DNA from: Hwangdonia seohaensis | Lineage (GTDB): Bacteria; Bacteroidota; Bacteroidia; Flavobacteriales; Flavobacteriaceae | DNA length: 64,000 nucleotides | Assembly (NCBI RefSeq): GCF_031932625.1 | Contig: NZ_JAVSCK010000002.1 | Span: 310,001 to 374,000, forward strand | Direction of reading: 5' to 3' | Shown: positions 41,965 through 50,974 of the stretch, piece after piece | Position numbering within the stretch: the stretch's first letter is position 1 | How the letters are laid out: each line of letters begins with the position of its first letter | Made by a program: the position numbers and the translations under genes | Notes under the pieces: generated by a model | Told to the model about the DNA's origin: nothing | What the model saw: the letters and a program-made list of their open reading frames with translations, nothing else | The model's database searches: none

Positions 41965-44199
41965 ATGAAAAAACATATATTTCTCTATATGCTTTTAGCT
42001 GTTTTTAGCAGTGTAAAAGCTCACGAATTAAGCGGTATTATTACATCAGAAGATAATAATAAACCATTACAAGGCGTTGGGGTTTACAATAAAACCACAG
42101 GCGCATATACATATACCAATGTTTCTGGCTATTTTGAGTTAGATGATATTTCGGAAAACGATATCATCTACTTTTATCAATTGGGTTACGAAAACCAACA
42201 ACTCGTTATTGTTAAAAAGCATTTGGATAGCGAAATCAATATCTCATTAAAAATATCTTCAGCGTCTTTAGATCAGGTTTTAATCGTTTCAAAAGTAAAC
42301 GTATTAAGTAATTTTGTTAATGTTGATTTAAAAACAAGTCCTGTAAAATCATCGCAAGAAATACTGAGAAAAATTCCGGGATTAATTATTGGTCAGCATG
42401 CTGGCGGCGGAAAAGCAGAACAAATATTTTTACGGGGTTTTGATATAGATCACGGCACCGACATAGCTATTGATGTTGATGGTATGCCAGTAAATATGGT
42501 GTCGCACGCCCACGGTCAGGGCTATGCCGATATGCACTTTATAATCCCCGAAACTATTGAAAATATCGATTTTGCAAAAGGTGCTTATTATGCCGATAAA
42601 GGTAATTTTAACACGGCTGGATATGTTGATATTAATACAAAAAGAACCATAAAGGATAACATCGTTTCGGTTGAAGCTGGCCAGTACAATACGTTACGCG
42701 CGTTAAGTATGTTAAAAATTGTTGATGAAGAAAATAGTAAGGCTTATTTAGCTTCAGAACTAATGCTATCCGACGGCGTTTTCGAGTCACCACAAAACTT
42801 CAACCGTATCAATGTCATGGGGCGTTATAATTTCAATAATTATACCGACCAAGAATTTAACATGGCCATTTCCCATTTTCAAAGTAAATGGGATGCCTCG
42901 GGACAAATTCCCGTGCGTGCTGTTGAAAGCGGATTAATTGGAAGGTTTGGCGCTATAGATGACACCGAAGGCGGAAACACCAGCCGAAGCAATTTTTGGA
43001 TAAACCACAACAAACAGTTGGACGAGCATTCATTAATAAAATCATCGGCTTATCTTTCAAAATACGATTTCGAATTGTTTTCAAACTTCACCTTCTTTTT
43101 AGAAGACCCTGCAAATGGCGATCAAATCCATCAAAAGGAAGACCGAACCCTTATAGGAGCGAAAACAGCTTACGAGCATTCGTTTCATCTTGACGACCAC
43201 GATGCCCAGTTAAAATATGAGTTAGGAGTTGGTTTTAGGTATGATGATGTAAACGATGTGCAATTATCGAGAACTTTAAATAGGCAAACTATTTTGGAAC
43301 GATTAGCATATGGAAATATTGATGAGCTAAACGGATTTGCATTTGGGCATATAACCTACAAAATATATAAATGGACATTCAACCCGGGTTTGCGCTTAGA
43401 CTATTTTAATTTTGATTATGAAAATTTACTGACCACAACCTACGACAATAAAAGTGAAAATAAATTTTTGGTTAGTCCAAAACTGAATGTTATTTATGCC
43501 GCATCCCCAAAATTGCAAGTTTTTGCAAAAACCGGTTTGGGCTATCATTCAAACGATACCAGAGTGGTTACGGCAAATAACGGCAAGAAAATTTTACCAA
43601 CCGCTTTTGGTACCGATATTGGAGTAATCATGAAACCCGTTGACCGATTAGTAATTAATGCGGCGTTGTGGAGTTTGTTTTTACAACAGGAATTTGTGTA
43701 TGTTGGTGATGCCGGAATAGTAGAACCAAGTGGGAAAACCAAACGCTATGGGGTAGATTTTGGTTTGCGTTACCAAGTAACCGATGGCTTATTTTTTAAT
43801 ACCGATGTAAATTATACCTATGCCAGAAGTAGCGATGACCCTGGCGGACAAAACTACATTCCGTTGGCACCAGATTTAACTTCTTCAGGAGGTTTAAGTT
43901 TCAGGGATTTTGGTAATTTTTCGGGTGGATTGAGTTATAGGTATATTAAAGACCGTCCGGCAAACGAGGACAATTCTATCGTGGCCGATGGCTATTTTAT
44001 TACCGATATGAATTTAAATTACAACCTTAAAAACTGGACCTTCGGATTGATTGTTGAGAATTTGTTTGATAACGAATGGAACGAAACCCAATTTGCAACG
44101 GAAAGCCGATTGTTTAACGAACCAGATGCTGTTGAGGAAATTCATTTTACTCCCGGAAGCTCTTTCTTTTTAAGAGGAAAAATATCGGTTAGATTTTAG
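41965..44199 (+). CDS. TonB-dependent outer-membrane receptor
   Basis: The 744-residue protein has a signal peptide (MKKHIFLYMLLAVFSSVKA), a carboxypeptidase-D-like regulatory domain (about 22-100; SGIITSEDNNKPLQGVGVYNKTTGAYTYTNVSGYFEL), a plug (about 115-220; SQEILRKIPGLIIGQHAGGGKAEQIFLRGFDIDHGTDIAIDVDGMPVNMVSHAHGQGYADMHFIIPETIE) and a 22-strand-type barrel ending in Phe (...FFLRGKISVRF). The plug's HAHGQGYADMHF contains three His residues in a row of ten. It imports a ligand into the periplasm with TonB energy. As the last gene of the NRPS locus it probably takes up the peptide, perhaps as a metal complex. Confidence 0.92.
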   Translation: MKKHIFLYMLLAVFSSVKAHELSGIITSEDNNKPLQGVGVYNKTTGAYTYTNVSGYFELDDISENDIIYFYQLGYENQQLVIVKKHLDSEINISLKISSASLDQVLIVSKVNVLSNFVNVDLKTSPVKSSQEILRKIPGLIIGQHAGGGKAEQIFLRGFDIDHGTDIAIDVDGMPVNMVSHAHGQGYADMHFIIPETIENIDFAKGAYYADKGNFNTAGYVDINTKRTIKDNIVSVEAGQYNTLRALSMLKIVDEENSKAYLASELMLSDGVFESPQNFNRINVMGRYNFNNYTDQEFNMAISHFQSKWDASGQIPVRAVESGLIGRFGAIDDTEGGNTSRSNFWINHNKQLDEHSLIKSSAYLSKYDFELFSNFTFFLEDPANGDQIHQKEDRTLIGAKTAYEHSFHLDDHDAQLKYELGVGFRYDDVNDVQLSRTLNRQTILERLAYGNIDELNGFAFGHITYKIYKWTFNPGLRLDYFNFDYENLLTTTYDNKSENKFLVSPKLNVIYAASPKLQVFAKTGLGYHSNDTRVVTANNGKKILPTAFGTDIGVIMKPVDRLVINAALWSLFLQQEFVYVGDAGIVEPSGKTKRYGVDFGLRYQVTDGLFFNTDVNYTYARSSDDPGGQNYIPLAPDLTSSGGLSFRDFGNFSGGLSYRYIKDRPANEDNSIVADGYFITDMNLNYNLKNWTFGLIVENLFDNEWNETQFATESRLFNEPDAVEEIHFTPGSSFFLRGKISVRF

Positions 44200-44260
44200 A
44201 TTTAAAGCACAACTATTTAAAATTAAAGAGGTTGTTAGAAAAGTTAATTTCTATTCTAAA

Positions 44261-44331
44261 TGTCACATTGAGCGTAGTCGAAATGTTTTGGTTTTCGGAA
44301 CATTGAAACTTCCACTGCGCTCCGTTTGACA
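44261..44331. repeat. Imperfect inverted repeat (TGTCACATTGAGCG ... CGCTCCGTTTGACA)
   Basis: Two arms related as imperfect reverse complements flank about 20 bases in the gap between the convergent TonB receptor and acyltransferase genes. It resembles small dispersed hairpins of flavobacterial genomes and could serve both genes as a terminator-like structure. Confidence 0.5.
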
Positions 44332-44390
44332 TAGGATAATCACTTTTTAGGTAACCTCTTTGCTTTCAGTTTTTGGCCCAACCGTTTAGA

Positions 44391-45023
44391 TTAAAAACCG
44401 GTTTTCATTTTTATCACTCTTCCTGGATTACCCACCACAATAGAATAATCTGGAACATCTCTAATTATCACAGCACCAGCCCCAATTACGCACCATTTCC
44501 CTACTTTAATTTCTGGTATAATTACTGCGCCTGCGCCAACATGGGTGCCTTCTCCAATTTCAACCAAACCACACAGTGTGGCGTTAGGTGATATATGTAC
44601 GAAGTCTTCAATAATATTATCATGATCCACACTTGCAAGGGTATTAATTATAACATGATTGCCAATTGTTGTATTTGGTTGTATGGCAGCTCCTGCGTAA
44701 ACTACTGTGCCTTGACCAATTTTTACACTGGAATCTATAATTGCCGAGCCATGTATGGCTTTTGAATACTCACTTTTTAAAAATTTTGAAACCTCATATC
44801 TTTGCTTGTTGTCACCAATGGCAATGATAAATGGGTCGCCTTTATGCGGAAAACCATTGGCCCTTTTCCTTGAGCTTATAATTATGTTATCAAAATTCGG
44901 ATGACTTAAAGCTGGATCATCATCAAAAACATCTGTAACAGAAATTCCATTATGAATCAGTATTGATTTAATAATTTGAGAATGCCCACCAGCACCGTAT
45001 AATCTAATTTTGCTATAGCTCAC
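44391..45023 (-). CDS. PglD/NeuD-type sugar O- or N-acyltransferase
   Basis: The 210-residue protein, GTG start (45023), has an N-terminal Rossmann-like sugar-nucleotide-binding domain (IRLYGAGGHSQIIKSIL) and a left-handed beta-helix of hexapeptide repeats (IDSSVKIGQGTVVYAGAAIQPNTTIGNHVIINTLASVDHDNIIEDFVHISPNATLCG...), ending VVGNPGRVIKMK. The catalytic His of the family is in SVDHDN. PglD-like enzymes acetylate amino sugars of nucleotide sugars for glycans. No other sugar gene is adjacent. Confidence 0.85.
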   Translation of the reverse strand: MSYSKIRLYGAGGHSQIIKSILIHNGISVTDVFDDDPALSHPNFDNIIISSRKRANGFPHKGDPFIIAIGDNKQRYEVSKFLKSEYSKAIHGSAIIDSSVKIGQGTVVYAGAAIQPNTTIGNHVIINTLASVDHDNIIEDFVHISPNATLCGLVEIGEGTHVGAGAVIIPEIKVGKWCVIGAGAVIIRDVPDYSIVVGNPGRVIKMKTGF

Positions 45024-45177
45024 TATTTATATCGAATTGCGATTGTTTAAAAATATCTATTATATAATCTTTAAAACATGATAATTGTTAGTTGTAAACA
45101 TTAAGCTTAAATTATAAAAAGTGTTAATTCTTTAATGAGTCTTCATCCTAATTAGATTATAGTTGTTGAAATAAAAA

Positions 45178-46212
45178 TTATTTCTCAACAACCTCAACCT
45201 CAAACAATTTATCCCAACGTTTGCCTGTAACAAATATAGTTTTAGTTTTTGGATTGTAGGCAATGCCGTTTAAAACATCTAATTTATCGTGTTGGGCTAC
45301 CTTTTTCTTAAGTGATGAAAAATCTATCACACCAACCACAGCACCGTTTTTAGGGTTTATAATGGCCACACCATTTTTTTGGTAAATGTTAGCGTAGATC
45401 TGACCATTAATCCATTCCAATTCATTAATACGCCCTATTTTACCTTTGTTTGTATACACTTGAATATAATCCTGCTCTACCAAAGTATCAGGATCTAGCA
45501 GCCATATTTTTTCGGTGCCATCGCTTTTATAAATCATGTTATCGTCATTGCACAACCCCCAACCTTCTTTACTGTTACCGTATTTAAAACTACTTAATTT
45601 ATCGAACGTGTTAACATCGTACACAAAACCTATGTCTTCTTGCCATGTGAGTTGATAAATTTTGTTATTTAAAATGGTTAACCCTTCACCAAAATACGCG
45701 TCGGCCAGATGTATATTTTTAATTACATTACCGGTTTTATAATCTACTTTTCTAAGTTTCGATTCTCTGTATTGCCCCGTGCTTTCGTAAATGGTGTCGT
45801 TAAAAAACTCAATGCCTTGGGTGTACGACGTAATATCGTGCGGATATTCATTTATAATACGAAACGTATAAATTTTTGGAATTTCGTTATTTAAAATAGT
45901 AACATTTGTATTGGTTGTTTGCTTTTGGTTATTGAAATACACTGTAGCTTCAACCGTGTATTTTCCCAATTTATGATTGCTTAAATCAAAAGCTTCACCA
46001 ATGGCTTTCCCGTTTAAAGTATATGAAACCGAATCGATAACATGATTTTTTTTGTTTTCTAAAGAAAGGTTTAAAGTTTCGGATATTGAAATATTGCCTT
46101 TTTCAGCATTCGTTGTAATAGAAAAATCACTTTTTTTCTGACCGGAATTAGACCCGCAAGATGCCATGATTAAGCTTAAAAATATGAATGTGAGTGCTTT
46201 GGATGTATACAT
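45178..46212 (-). CDS. Glutaminyl-peptide cyclotransferase (glutamine cyclotransferase), lipoprotein
   Basis: The 344 residues start with a lipoprotein signal (…LSLIMASCGSNSG, lipid Cys in MASC). An Ig-like segment (about 30-110) precedes a five-bladed propeller of the plant/bacterial glutamine cyclotransferase type (about 115-344): HDITSYTQGIEFFNDTIYESTGQYRESKLRKVD, FGEGLTILNNKIYQLTWQE, EGWGLCNDDNMIYKSDGTEKIW, INELEWINGQIYANIYQ. These enzymes convert N-terminal Gln of exported proteins to pyroglutamate; in Bacteroidota many mature T9SS and periplasmic proteins start with Gln, so the enzyme fits here. Confidence 0.88.
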   Translation of the reverse strand: MYTSKALTFIFLSLIMASCGSNSGQKKSDFSITTNAEKGNISISETLNLSLENKKNHVIDSVSYTLNGKAIGEAFDLSNHKLGKYTVEATVYFNNQKQTTNTNVTILNNEIPKIYTFRIINEYPHDITSYTQGIEFFNDTIYESTGQYRESKLRKVDYKTGNVIKNIHLADAYFGEGLTILNNKIYQLTWQEDIGFVYDVNTFDKLSSFKYGNSKEGWGLCNDDNMIYKSDGTEKIWLLDPDTLVEQDYIQVYTNKGKIGRINELEWINGQIYANIYQKNGVAIINPKNGAVVGVIDFSSLKKKVAQHDKLDVLNGIAYNPKTKTIFVTGKRWDKLFEVEVVEK

Positions 46213-46266
46213 TTTACGCTATAAATTTAGACCAAGATATTTATTTAAAAACAGTATAAAAAATTA

Positions 46267-46296
46267 TTGTGAAAATTTTAAAAGGTTGTATCTTTG
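46267..46296 (+). promoter_or_regulatory. Promoter of SRP RNA, TTG-N19-TATCTTTG
   Basis: TTG at 46267-46269, 19 bases, then TATCTTTG (46289-46296), an exact TAnnTTTG. The mature RNA begins about 6 bases downstream. Confidence 0.7.
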
Positions 46297-46301
46297 CAGT
46301 C

Positions 46302-46395
46302 GGCAAGTCCTACACAACCAGCTCCTGTTGAATCCTCCAGGGCGGGAACGCAGCAAAGGTAAATGGTCGTAGCGGTGTGATGTAGGTAGCTTGCC
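46302..46395 (+). ncRNA. ffs: Signal recognition particle RNA, bacterial small type (4.5S)
   Basis: Ends pair (GGCAAG... / ...CTTGCC), and the conserved SRP domain IV is present: GCTCCTGTTGAATCCTCCAGG, GGCGGGAACGCAGCAAAGG and AAATGGTCGTAGCGG. The T-run after 46395 (seven T) together with the terminal helix would terminate transcription. The length of about 94 nt is usual for this class. It partners with Ffh and FtsY; ftsY lies at 60759 in this window. Confidence 0.93.
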
Positions 46396-46549
46396 TTTTT
46401 TTGATTATTCTGAATCCTTTCCAAAAGAAAGGACTTTTAATATACCGATTAAGATTTGTTAGTGGAAATACTAGCAAATCTTTTTTCATTTATGCCCTTT
46501 ATATCGATTTCATTATTAATTTTACCTTTTTAATTATTCATTCGTTTTT

Positions 46550-47353
46550 ATGTCTAAAGTTGTTTTAATAACAGGGGGTTCCTCGGGAATAGGAAAATCA
46601 GTTGGCGAGTATTTAACCCAAAAAGGATTTGTTGTTTATGGCACCAGCAGAAACCCGGAAAACTACAAAAACAGTGCGTTCTCAATATTGAAACTGGATG
46701 TTAAAAATAATGATACCATAAGGGAAACCGTAAACACCATTATTAAAAGCGAAGGTAAATTAGACATCCTTATCAACAACGCCGGCGCGGGCATAACGGG
46801 GCCCATTGAAGAAATCCCAGAAGCTGAAATTAAAGCCAATTTCGAAACCAATTTTTTTGGACCTATAAATGTGATTAAAGCTGTATTGCCACAAATGCGC
46901 AAACAGCAATCGGGTTTAATAATAAATATTACCTCTATTGCTGGCTATATGGGCTTGCCGTATCGCGGGATATACAGTGCCAGTAAAGGTGCTTTGGAAC
47001 TTTTAACCGAAGCGTTTAGAATGGAGTTGAAAGATTTTAATGTTAACATGACCAATGTGGCCCCCGGAGATTTTGCTACCAATATAGCGGCAGGCAGATA
47101 TCACGCGCCACTTTTAGATGGTTCGCCCTATAAAAAACCATACGGTAATACTTTGAAATTAATGAATGAACATGTCGATTCCGGCAGTAATCCAAACATG
47201 ATGGCAGAAGCCATTTATAAAATTATAAATACAAACTATCCGAAGGGCCATTATAAAGTAGGGGAGTTTATGCAAAAATTTTCTATAGTGCTTAAAAGAA
47301 TCCTTCCCGATAAAGTTTACGAAAAACTATTGATGAACCATTATAAACTTTAA
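46550..47353 (+). CDS. Short-chain dehydrogenase/reductase (SDR) family oxidoreductase
   Basis: The 267-residue classical SDR has VLITGGSSGIGKSVGEYL (NAD(P)-binding, residues 4-), NNAGAG, ITSIAGYMG (catalytic Ser) and YRGIYSASKGALELL (Tyr and Lys of the YxxxK motif). The Arg after the second strand (SRNPENY) suggests NADP preference. The C-terminus is slightly long. Substrate unknown. It is monocistronic by layout, followed by a hairpin at 47433-47463. Confidence 0.88.
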   Translation: MSKVVLITGGSSGIGKSVGEYLTQKGFVVYGTSRNPENYKNSAFSILKLDVKNNDTIRETVNTIIKSEGKLDILINNAGAGITGPIEEIPEAEIKANFETNFFGPINVIKAVLPQMRKQQSGLIINITSIAGYMGLPYRGIYSASKGALELLTEAFRMELKDFNVNMTNVAPGDFATNIAAGRYHAPLLDGSPYKKPYGNTLKLMNEHVDSGSNPNMMAEAIYKIINTNYPKGHYKVGEFMQKFSIVLKRILPDKVYEKLLMNHYKL

Positions 47354-47432
47354 AAGCTTTTGAATGGTCTTTAAGGCTTCCATTTCTACAAAAAAACAAA
47401 AGGATGGCAACTGCAATTCCGAATGTAAAATA

Positions 47433-47463
47433 AAGAACCCAAAACAATACGTTTTGGGTTCTT
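47433..47463 (+). terminator. Hairpin AAGAACCCAAAAC / GTTTTGGGTTCTT
   Basis: Thirteen perfect base pairs with a 5-base loop, 80 bases after the SDR stop. No T-tract follows, so termination is likely but not certain. Confidence 0.55.
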
Positions 47464-47558
47464 CAGCTATTAACCACCATTAATTTGTAATGAATACAAA
47501 CTAATATATATGACGTGAAAAACTAATTTTTATTATATTTTTTAACATCTTTAACACA

Positions 47559-47587
47559 AGAAACTCGAAATTTAATTTCGAGTTTCT
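47559..47587. terminator. Hairpin AGAAACTCGAAA / TTTCGAGTTTCT with T-tract
   Basis: Twelve perfect pairs around the loop TTTAA, followed by ATTTTTT on the plus strand: an intrinsic terminator by form. It is isolated from the end of any gene. Confidence 0.6.
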
Positions 47588-47733
47588 ATTTTTTACACAC
47601 TAAGCAATTTACATGTTTTTTAATGACGACTAATTCAAATAAAAAAAACTTTATGATTAGCGCTTATTATTTTGACGTATTATTTTTTAATTCATTACAC
47701 AGAGAATCAATGTTTTAACTGTTTTGCATAAAA

Positions 47734-47760
47734 AAAACTCGAAATTTAATTTCGAGTTTT
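47734..47760. terminator. Second copy of the ACTCGAAA-TTTAA-TTTCGAGT hairpin
   Basis: Eleven perfect pairs (AAAACTCGAAA / TTTCGAGTTTT) around the same loop TTTAA, with an A-run upstream and T-run in the stem so it could work in both directions. It is about 174 bases downstream of the first copy. Confidence 0.6.
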
Positions 47761-47944
47761 CTAAACATACGAATCTTTGATTGACGAAAATTTTATTAAA
47801 TGAAGGTGACTAACTCTTAAAATAATTATTTTTCGTGTGATTGTATGGGCATATAACGAATGGTTTTTGTATTTATTGTATTGATTGTCTGTTTTTTAAC
47901 ATTTTTAACATTTTTTTTTAAATGTATTAACAGTTTAGCAAACA

Positions 47945-47974
47945 AAAACCCAAAAGAGATATCCTTTGGGTTTT
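47945..47974. terminator. Hairpin AAAACCCAAA / TTTGGGTTTT
   Basis: Ten perfect pairs with a 10-base loop, about 65 bases from the stop of the convergent minus-strand receptor gene; a bidirectional terminator candidate. Confidence 0.5.
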
Positions 47975-48039
47975 CTTATTTAATAACCGTGCAATAACAC
48001 TAACCATCAACTATCATGCAAGTCATTAAATGTTATGTT

Positions 48040-50508
48040 TTAAAGGAAACCTCCGCCACCGGATTTTGTATTATCATCACGATTTTTGCGCGATTTGGCA
48101 CGGTATTTACCGCCACCAAAGCGGTACGATAAACTTGCTTGTACGGTGTGGCTCTCCCAATTGAACTGACCGTTCTGTACAAAAGGCTTTGTGCCTTCAA
48201 AAGCAAATTTCATGGTGTTTAAAACATCATTGAAGTTTAAACTAAATGAGCCTTTGCCTTTGGCAAAACTTACACGAGACCCCAGATTTATAAAATACAT
48301 GGGTTTCATATCAAACTGTAGCGTTTTGTTTTTTCCTCTGTAAAAACCAAAGGCCGTAAAACTTAGGGTATTGCTCACTTTAAAATTATTGAACATTCTA
48401 AAGTTCCAAGCTACATTGTCAACTTCATCAATATTGGTTTCAATATCATCAATAGTGGCTGTTTCAATAGGCGCTGTTAAGGTTTCGGCTATACCTTTTT
48501 GTGTTTGCGAGTACAAATCGAAACTTCCGTTTATGCTCCACCATTTAGTTGGTCGGTAATTTGAAGATAATTCAATCCCGTAAGCCGAGGTATCATCAAA
48601 ATTATCATGGGTTAAAATAATACGTCCGGAATTTACATCGGTTCTATCAATAAACAGGGCTCTGTTAATTTCATCTGAAATAATTCTGTAAAAAACACCT
48701 CCGGTTACGCTTCCTTTTCTGTTATTTAAAGTTCTGGTGTAATTGGCTTCAACCGAATTTGTAAACTGTGGACGCAAATCGATATTTCCAAAAGAAGAAA
48801 TTAAAGGTGTGCTCCACTCTTTAATTGGGTTTACTTGCCCAATGCCTGGGCGGTCTACACGACGGCTATAACTAAATTGATACGAATTCTTTTCTGATGG
48901 CGAATAGGTGATAAAAGCCGATGGATAAAACTCAAAATAATCATTTTTAAACGCCTCGGTACTTGCAGCTTCAGACGATAGTGCCAAGGCGTCCTCCTTT
49001 ACATTTTCAGTGCGCAGACCTATTTGATAGGTCCATTTATCAAGTTTTTTGCTAAAGGTGGCGTAAGCGGAATAAATATCCCGGGTATAATCAAAATCGT
49101 TGTTTGGTGTCGGTCTTAAAACACCTTGGGCGTTTAAAGTTTGACCCGTTGATGAATAGGCGATATCCGAATTAAACAAACGTGCCTGTAAGCCCAATTC
49201 CAGTTTTGTGGTTTCAGATAACGGGTTAACATAATCTAAATTTACCGTGGTGCTTTTTCTGTCGGTATTATTAAAATCCTTATAATCTTCATTTGAGCCT
49301 AGTAGAAATTTAAAATCTGCTGGGGTGTCATCCTCAAACGTATTGTAATCCACTTCTAACTCAATATTATGGCCATCTTCTAAAAAATCATGCACATAGT
49401 TAAAATTGTACTGCGATGACATGTTATCGCTTTCGGCAAGGAAAATTTGATTTTGGTCAAACGACGGATTGCTGTAAAACAACGCTTCAGTTTCGCCTTC
49501 GGTACTGCTATTGGATGTATTTTGCGTGGTGAAAAACGACATGGTGTTCTTGTCATCCAAATAAAAATCCAAGCCTAATTTATACAAATGCGATTGCCTT
49601 TTATCTAAAAACTTAAAGAATTGCTCCGAGTTATTCTCAGGTCTTTCAACATTTCCGCGGTTTCTGTTTTTTGAGATATTATTGCTGTAACTCCCATATA
49701 AATTTAACTTTCCGTTGCGGTAATTCATGTTTAAGGCACTATTGAATTTAGCTTCTTTTTCATGGCTTAACCCCAAGCTTAAGTTACCGTTAAAACCTAT
49801 CATGGTATTTTTATGAAGCACGATATTTATAATGCCGCTCATACCTTCGGGATTGTATTTGGCTGAAGGATTGGTGATTAACTCAATAGATTTTATGGCT
49901 GTTGAAGGAATTTGTTTAAGCAACTGCGCCGTTGGAATGTTTGATAGTTTACCATCAACCATAACACGTACATTTTGGTTACCGCGTAAACTAATATCGC
50001 CCGTTTGGGCATCGACGCTAACCGATGGAATACCAACCATAAGCTCTGATGCGCTACCTGTTGCCGCTAAATCCTTACCAATGGTAATTACTTTTCGGTC
50101 TACTTTTTGTTGAATTGTAGAGGTTTCGGCCAAAACCGTAACGGCATCTAAACCTTCGGCTTCTTCTTCTAAATGAATGTCACCAATATTGACTTTGTAG
50201 TTGCCTTTGCCAATGGTAATGTCTTTGGTAATGGTTTTGTATCCTATATATTGAATACTCAATTTGATATTGCCTTCGGCCACTTTATCAATTTCGAAAG
50301 TGCCATCTTCTAAGGTAATACCGCCAGTTAAAATTTCGCCTGCCGTGTTTTTTATAATAACATTTACATACGGTATGGGTTGTTTTAACTTTGCGTCTAA
50401 GACTTTACCTGAGATTGTACCCGTTTTGTCGGCATCATTTCCAGGATCTGTGTGTGCTTGTGTAGTAATCGCGAATAGTAATAAACACGCTAAGAATAAG
50501 TTTTTCAT
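48040..50508 (-). CDS. TonB-receptor-like outer-membrane beta-barrel protein
   Basis: The 822 residues comprise a signal peptide (MKNLFLACLLLFAITTQA), a carboxypeptidase-D-like domain (about 30-115: TISGKVLDAKLKQPIPYVNVIIKNTAGEILTGGITLEDGTFEI), a plug-like region (about 125-235: VRVMVDGKLSNIPTAQLLKQIPSTAIKSIELITNPSAKYNPEGMSGIINIVL) and an outer-membrane barrel of the OMP_b-brl_3 family (to 822). The C-terminus has a Gly/Lys/Arg-rich tail (GGGKYRAKSRKNRDDNTKSGGGGF) after the last strand. The ligand is unknown and there is no SusD partner. Confidence 0.85.
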   Translation of the reverse strand: MKNLFLACLLLFAITTQAHTDPGNDADKTGTISGKVLDAKLKQPIPYVNVIIKNTAGEILTGGITLEDGTFEIDKVAEGNIKLSIQYIGYKTITKDITIGKGNYKVNIGDIHLEEEAEGLDAVTVLAETSTIQQKVDRKVITIGKDLAATGSASELMVGIPSVSVDAQTGDISLRGNQNVRVMVDGKLSNIPTAQLLKQIPSTAIKSIELITNPSAKYNPEGMSGIINIVLHKNTMIGFNGNLSLGLSHEKEAKFNSALNMNYRNGKLNLYGSYSNNISKNRNRGNVERPENNSEQFFKFLDKRQSHLYKLGLDFYLDDKNTMSFFTTQNTSNSSTEGETEALFYSNPSFDQNQIFLAESDNMSSQYNFNYVHDFLEDGHNIELEVDYNTFEDDTPADFKFLLGSNEDYKDFNNTDRKSTTVNLDYVNPLSETTKLELGLQARLFNSDIAYSSTGQTLNAQGVLRPTPNNDFDYTRDIYSAYATFSKKLDKWTYQIGLRTENVKEDALALSSEAASTEAFKNDYFEFYPSAFITYSPSEKNSYQFSYSRRVDRPGIGQVNPIKEWSTPLISSFGNIDLRPQFTNSVEANYTRTLNNRKGSVTGGVFYRIISDEINRALFIDRTDVNSGRIILTHDNFDDTSAYGIELSSNYRPTKWWSINGSFDLYSQTQKGIAETLTAPIETATIDDIETNIDEVDNVAWNFRMFNNFKVSNTLSFTAFGFYRGKNKTLQFDMKPMYFINLGSRVSFAKGKGSFSLNFNDVLNTMKFAFEGTKPFVQNGQFNWESHTVQASLSYRFGGGKYRAKSRKNRDDNTKSGGGGFL

Positions 50509-50611
50509 TTTGATTGGTTATTTTTTTGATTGATTAAAAGTAATACTGTGTAGACGTGTAGATTTAAATACTGTTACTATATTTAACAAAACTTAACATC
50601 TTTTTAACATT

Positions 50612-50974
50612 ATGAGTAAGAAAACACTAGTGATCGGCGCTTCGGTAAAACCAGATAGGTATTCAAATTATGCCATTCGAAAGCTTGTAAATAAAGGGCA
50701 TAACGTTGTATCTTTTGGGCTTGAAGCGGGTACGGTTGCGGGAGTACAGATTGATAGACAACTACAACCATACGATAATATACATACCATTACACTGTAT
50801 TTAAACCCCAAACGGCAAGAAGCGTATTATGATTATATAGTGTCCTTAAAACCCGAGCGCGTGATTTTTAATCCGGGGACGGAAAATTATGAGTTTTATG
50901 AAATTTTAAAAGAAAACCATATTGGTTATGAGACAGCTTGCACTTTAGTCCTTCTTTCTACTAATCAATATTAA
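50612..50974 (+). CDS. CoA-binding domain protein (YccU-like)
   Basis: The 120-residue Rossmann protein has KTLVIGASVKPDRYSNYAIRKLVNKGHNVVSFGL (nucleotide-binding loop) and ERVIFNPGTENYEFYEILKENHIGYETACTLVLL, the pattern of single-domain CoA-binding proteins related to the N-terminal domain of succinyl-CoA synthetase alpha. The physiological role is not known. Its last 30 bases overlap the convergent symporter gene. Confidence 0.87.
   Translation: MSKKTLVIGASVKPDRYSNYAIRKLVNKGHNVVSFGLEAGTVAGVQIDRQLQPYDNIHTITLYLNPKRQEAYYDYIVSLKPERVIFNPGTENYEFYEILKENHIGYETACTLVLLSTNQY

Larger units (their letters stand above)
47354..48039. other. 686-nt intergenic region with four hairpins, no gene seen
   Basis: Between the SDR gene and the outer-membrane barrel gene no credible open frame was found on either strand. 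The region holds four strong stem-loops (listed separately), two of them with the same 9-base stem core and identical loop. It may contain short untranslated RNAs. Confidence 0.5.

Noticed and set aside
46166..46372. 68-codon open frame across the SRP RNA gene
   Set aside because: It overlaps a clear structural RNA and shows no protein features.
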